Shown here piece by piece: positions 28,489-30,383 of a DNA stretch of 30,383 nucleotides. The notes beneath the pieces were generated by a model, which was given only the letters and a program-made list of their open reading frames with translations, had not been told where the DNA came from and ran no database searches. Both the position numbers and the translations under genes were made by a program. Positions within the stretch are counted from its first letter, which is position 1. Every line of letters starts with the position of its first letter. This stretch comes from Scleroderma bovista. Its lineage: Eukaryota > Basidiomycota > Agaricomycetes > Boletales > Sclerodermataceae. The stretch spans positions 1 to 30,383 of the forward strand of contig JAYMGJ010000424.1 in NCBI GenBank assembly GCA_037178675.1. The letters run 5' to 3'.

Positions 28489-30272
28489 TTACCCAGTCCG
28501 CACCCTAGCATTAATCCCCAAGCCCGCGCACAAATTCGCCTCCATCGTGCCCATGACCCCGCGTCCGGGTAACTTCACTACCCGCTCCTTCATCCCCACC
28601 CCAGCCACCTCCAATCCGCTCAGCACAGCCCGCCATACACCCGCAACCTCCGTCGGCCCTCTCACCCCCGACCCGAGCCCATTCGTTGCACCCCCACGTT
28701 CCTGCGCACGAGTCCTGCCATCTAATACAGCCAGCGCAGCGAATGCGACCGGGAGGCCCACACACGTCGCCATTGCGGACGCCTTGGGCGTGCCATACGT
28801 CATCAGTGTCGAAGTGTGCACCTCGACGTCTGTGCTGCTGCTGCGGTGGCTTGCACCCTCGGCCTCAGGAACGACGACGATCTCGTGCGCGAGTACGACC
28901 ATGTCCCGTTCGCCGGGGAGGTAGCGGAGCTTGTGGGCGAGGACTTGGGTGAAAAGGTCGATCGGGGCCATTGCCAGCGTGGGGAGGGCGGGCATGTCAG
29001 AGATTGACTGAGAGCAGATGGGAGGGGATGAGGGAGATGGAGACCGGGGACGGGGCATGATGCCCAGCCATGTCAGTGTCTCGGCTACCTTCTCCACCTT
29101 CTCCTTTCCACATCTCCCTTGCAAGAGGTCGGATAGAACAGACAAGACTGAATCGTAGTCGCTTGGTAGACTATCTCCTAGTTTGTGATGCAGCGCAAAC
29201 CACGTCAGGTCATTCCATCCAGAGAGGGGCGCCGGTGAGTGGGCCGGGGGAGACGTAAGTGAGAGAAGGCCGATAGACTTGAACGCGTCCATGAGGTCTG
29301 AAAACCCAGGATATCTGGGTCAGAGGGAATCAGTATCGGCGTTTGCTTTGTAGAACCTGTACCCAGTATAGGATGGACATCGACGACGCACCTCAACGTT
29401 CCCCTCACCACAGTCCTTAAGTCACTCAGCTCGCCAAGCCCATACGTCCCCACATACGGTAAACTGTCCCTGTTCGCAATTCCCTCGAATCTAAGCGCTG
29501 CACCTTCTGGGACAGTCACGTCAGGGAAATATCTGCGGAGCAGTTCTTCAGAGGGGATTTCGATGTTCTGGGATACATAGTTATCAGTCATTGGCAGCAG
29601 TAAAGTACGCGACCTCACTTACCTCTCCACCAAGTTTAAACCGCGCCTCGTTCAACGCAGCACTTAACACGCCCCTCGGACTCCAGCTGAACTTATACCC
29701 GAGCGGAACCTCGTCTCCCTGTGTTGACGCCACGACATCTGGGGCGGGCAGCCCGCCGCAGAAGCTCGTAAAAGACTGTACACACTTACGCTCCTCGCGG
29801 AGGCGGGTGAGGAGAGAGTGGGCAGAACAGTGGTCGATCCCCGGGTCGAGGCCGATCTCATTCAGAAGGAGGACATCGGCAGATTGGGCACTAGTACGGG
29901 TAAGTTCACAGTATTGCGTGTAGGGCACAATGACTCACTGTTCGTGCAGAGCGCGCATAGCAAGGGATATGTACGACGCCGTAACCATGTCTTTACCGAG
30001 CTGTATGCACAGCTTCGCAATGGAGGGGTGGAATGGGACCGGAAGCAAGCTAGAGAGGGTGTTTTGATTGAAGTCAGCACTGTGATCTGTTCGTACACGG
30101 CTCCTCGCGGGTCCATACTGTCGCGAACGAGCATAGGAAACGCACCTGACGACTAGATCAGCCTGCTCAACAAGTCGTAATATAGCCTCCCTATCCTTCA
30201 CATCCAGAAAGCAGGCATGGGCATTAGGGATGTGTCGAGTGAGGTTCTCAGCCTCAGTGATCGAGTTACTTG
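28489..30272 (-). CDS. LYS9: Saccharopine dehydrogenase (NADP+, L-glutamate forming), 5' partial
   Basis: Enzyme of the fungal alpha-aminoadipate pathway (EC 1.5.1.10) that joins aminoadipate semialdehyde and glutamate to form saccharopine on the way to lysine. Exons in the window: 30272-30146, 30049-29939, 29890-29623, 29567-29392 and 29314-28489, with GT-AG junctions and matching phases, about 500 residues. Landmarks: VTASYISLAMRALHE, LLLNEIGLDPGIDHCSAHSLL, LGYKFSWSPRGVLSA, RDSLPYVGTYGL, ERDMVVLAHEI, YGTPKASAMATCVGLPVAFAA. The N-terminal NADP-binding Gly motif is missing because its exon lies beyond the right edge. A Pro/Ser-rich insert after the ETLTWLGIMPR stretch (about 29052-28975) makes the protein longer than yeast Lys9 (446 residues). 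No break seen. Confidence 0.93.
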
Positions 30273-30383
30273 CTGAGATTTCCAAAGGGGCCGTTGAAGT
30301 GGTTCACGTTATGTAGATGAAGACCGGTATGCGACGTAATATACATGTGGATTGAATGGTATGTGGATGAGATAAATGGTTCC
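30273..30383 (-). other. Part of the first intron of LYS9
   Basis: The acceptor ATCTCAG at 30279-30273 precedes the first exon seen. No coding stretch resembling the expected NADP-binding N-terminus is visible up to the edge, so I read this as intron. It is at least 111 nt. Confidence 0.55.

Overview
The window looks like nuclear DNA of a mushroom-forming basidiomycete (Agaricomycetes). The evidence is spliced genes with many introns of about 45-65 nt, a GPI-anchored chitin deacetylase of the type seen in that class, a Plavaka-type DNA transposase remnant, and chromodomain Ty3/gypsy and Ty1/copia retroelements. I cannot name the species.

The left three quarters (1-22584) is a bed of nested, decayed transposable elements. 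From left to right it holds: the 3' part of a chromodomain Ty3/gypsy element (1-4159) with broken pol, an antisense spliced gene carrying a Zn2Cys6-like cysteine pattern, and a 673-bp LTR; a truncated antisense fragment (4160-4492); a broken, intron-containing Plavaka transposase gene (4666-6889); the 5' LTR and primer-binding site of a copia-type element (about 6943-7363) followed by an unrecognised ORF; a 2.2-kb palindrome made of two head-to-head pieces of a long LTR (8391-10574); low-complexity and duplicated sequence (10575-12100); and a plus-strand copia gag (12116-13377) cut at the protease active site. It ends with one minus-strand copia element (13378-22584) with two 288-bp LTRs, a polypurine tract and a primer-binding site. 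That element was itself hit by three solo LTRs from three families (13857-14496, 15782-18108, 20266-20553). Two have exact 5-bp target duplications and one has a 4-bp duplication with one C/T difference.

The right quarter (22585-30383) is ordinary host sequence. A C-terminal gene scrap (22585-22764) abuts the copia LTR. Then come a chitin deacetylase gene (minus, 11 exons, 429 codons, all splice phases consistent), a divergent wax-synthase-like membrane acyltransferase gene (plus, 4 exons, one apparent frameshift), and a convergent saccharopine dehydrogenase (LYS9) gene (minus) whose 5' exon lies beyond the right edge. These three act in cell-wall chitin modification, lipid or secondary-metabolite acylation and lysine biosynthesis, and they show no functional link.

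Points of most interest: the antisense gene inside the gypsy element; nesting of three solo LTRs in one copia copy; non-matching flanks of that copia element, suggesting inter-element recombination; primer-binding sites complementary to the anticodon arm of initiator tRNA-Met; repeated CGA-to-TGA type nonsense codons; and 21-nt and 8-nt microexons in the deacetylase gene. I did not see a convincing new multi-gene system.
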